A stretch of DNA of 46,767 nucleotides from an uncultured Clostridia bacterium (GTDB lineage: Bacteria; Bacillota; Clostridia; Christensenellales; UBA1242), in assembly GCA_946630785.1 (NCBI GenBank), contig CAMOZC010000002.1:1-46767 (forward strand). Reading direction: 5' to 3'. The notes beneath the pieces are model-generated. The model searched no databases, was not told where the DNA came from, and saw only the letters and a program-made list of their open reading frames with translations. Positions 45,458 through 46,767 of the stretch are shown in pieces (position 1 is the stretch's first letter; every line of letters starts with the position of its first letter). The position numbers and the translations under genes are program-made.

Positions 45458-46767
45458 TTAAATTAAATTAGTAATTTTCTTTTCCAATTCAACAGTTTCT
45501 TCATTGTCCAATGCAGCTATTCTTCTCCGAATATATGATGATTTACTTTTATATGCTTCCTGTTGAGTCCCTGATTTTAATCCTAAACTTTCACAAATAC
45601 TTGGCAAATCATTAGCGGAATAATTTTTTAAATTTTCAATTATATTAAGTTTAATTTGTTTAATATCACAATCATTATTATTTGTTAAATCTTTAATAAT
45701 TTCATTTACGGTTTTATATCTTTCAGATAAATTAGTAGTTACGCATTTTGAAATAATATTATGCATTTTAGTTGAACCAGTAGATATATTTTGTTTTCCA
45801 AAATAAATATAATTTATCATCATCCCAAGCGCGTAAATATCATTTTGAGCATTGTAATTTTCAAATTTTTCCAAACAGGGATCTATAAAAGTTCCTTTTA
45901 TAGATGAATCACTACTCGTAATCTTGTTGTTTTCATCTTTGATTAAACCAAAATCTGAAATTTTTAAAAATAATAAGTCATCGCATTTTGTATCTATTAG
46001 AACATTATTATAACTTATGTCTCTATGATATAAACCTCTATCATGTAAGAATTTAATGCCATCTAATAGTTGATAAATTAAATTTTTTCTCTGTTCATTA
46101 GTAAGTTTTGTATTATTAGAATCTATAAATTTTTTTAGCGATGTTCCACAATAATCCATTGTATAAGAATTGTCATCAAAATATTTATAAACTCGAACAA
46201 TGTTCGGATGTGGGTTTGATTTCATCAACCTATATTCTTGCTTAAATCTTATTAAATCTTTCTCAGTGGCATTTTTCTTAAGTCTTTTTAAGACAAATTT
46301 TTCATTATAATCTTCATCCTTATATTCAAAAACATTTGCATAAGACCCAGAACCTATTAGCTTTAATTGATATGACGATTTATTTTTCTTTACTATTTGA
46401 TTTTCAGCAAAGACAAAGATTGGAATTGTATAATACAATTCAATTTTCTCCACATGTCTTGGAATCTCACTACCATAGTATTTATTTATAAAAGTCTTAC
46501 AAAGTTTTATTTTTTCATCATAATAATCATCCAGTTTGAATTTATATTCAGTATCTTCAAGATTTTTTTGCAATCTCTCAATTATCTCAAAAATATATAA
46601 TAAACTCCTACTATCTTCTGCATGATAGTATGCAGTATATTCCTCGGTAGGTAATTTTGTATTCAAAGATTTAATTTCTATTAATAAGTTAAAATGCACT
46701 GTAGAAAAAATTTCGGAAACTTTTTGATTCCCAAAATTTCTATATAAATCAATAAAATCTAAATGCT
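45458..46767 (-). CDS. eukaryotic-like Ser/Thr protein kinase with N- and C-terminal extensions, 5' end beyond window
   Basis: IGSGSYANVFEYKDEDYNEKFVLKRL, LYHRDISYNNVLID, ISDFGLI, DIYALGMMINYI. The called start at 46699 is GTG and the frame stays open to 46767 (HLDFIDLYRNFGNQKVSEIFST-V...), so the CDS probably continues off the edge. Confidence 0.88.
   Translation of the reverse strand, partial: HLDFIDLYRNFGNQKVSEIFSTVHFNLLIEIKSLNTKLPTEEYTAYYHAEDSRSLLYIFEIIERLQKNLEDTEYKFKLDDYYDEKIKLCKTFINKYYGSEIPRHVEKIELYYTIPIFVFAENQIVKKNKSSYQLKLIGSGSYANVFEYKDEDYNEKFVLKRLKKNATEKDLIRFKQEYRLMKSNPHPNIVRVYKYFDDNSYTMDYCGTSLKKFIDSNNTKLTNEQRKNLIYQLLDGIKFLHDRGLYHRDISYNNVLIDTKCDDLLFLKISDFGLIKDENNKITSSDSSIKGTFIDPCLEKFENYNAQNDIYALGMMINYIYFGKQNISTGSTKMHNIISKCVTTNLSERYKTVNEIIKDLTNNNDCDIKQIKLNIIENLKNYSANDLPSICESLGLKSGTQQEAYKSKSSYIRRRIAALDNEETVELEKKITNLI

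Noticed and set aside
1-46767. Alternative genetic code (TGA as Trp)
   Set aside because: Conserved proteins read through with standard code, TGG used for Trp, and no conserved ORF needs TGA read-through.
1-46767. Transposase, integrase, phage structural genes or rRNA
   Set aside because: None recognised in any supported ORF or by sequence motifs.

Overview
The window looks like a chromosomal segment from a low-GC Bacillota-like (Firmicutes) bacterium, probably a gut lineage. This assignment is inferred from gene content only. About 40 coding regions are supportable. Housekeeping genes include uppS, plsC, a gpmI-tpiA-pgk glycolytic cluster, rplK-rplA, rplI, a glmU-like gene, asnB, galE, an LTA-synthase-like gene, dus and one tRNA-Ser(GCU). 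There are three paralogous BspA-like LRR surface proteins (one cut by the left edge), two with InlB-type repeats, plus a Cys-rich repeat secreted protein, a zeta-toxin-like TA pair, a GPx-MarR operon, and several unknown families. The right edge (about 43.98-46.77 kb) changes character after a long hairpin that abuts a gene fragment. It carries an AT-rich set of genes: a eukaryotic-like Ser/Thr kinase (running off the window), a MazG-like NTP pyrophosphohydrolase and an HNH endonuclease, which is a candidate defence-type cassette. The main themes of the hunt are: (1) that right-edge cassette; (2) several full-length homologues that have lost catalytic motifs (TIM, YugP-like, GlmU N-domain, M23/SpoIIQ-like), plus a shortened PGK and a WhiA reduced to its HTH domain; (3) a shared inverted repeat at the predicted +1 of all three LRR surface genes, with cre-like sites over the -35 of two of them. 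All homology statements come from motif recognition by eye. No search was run.
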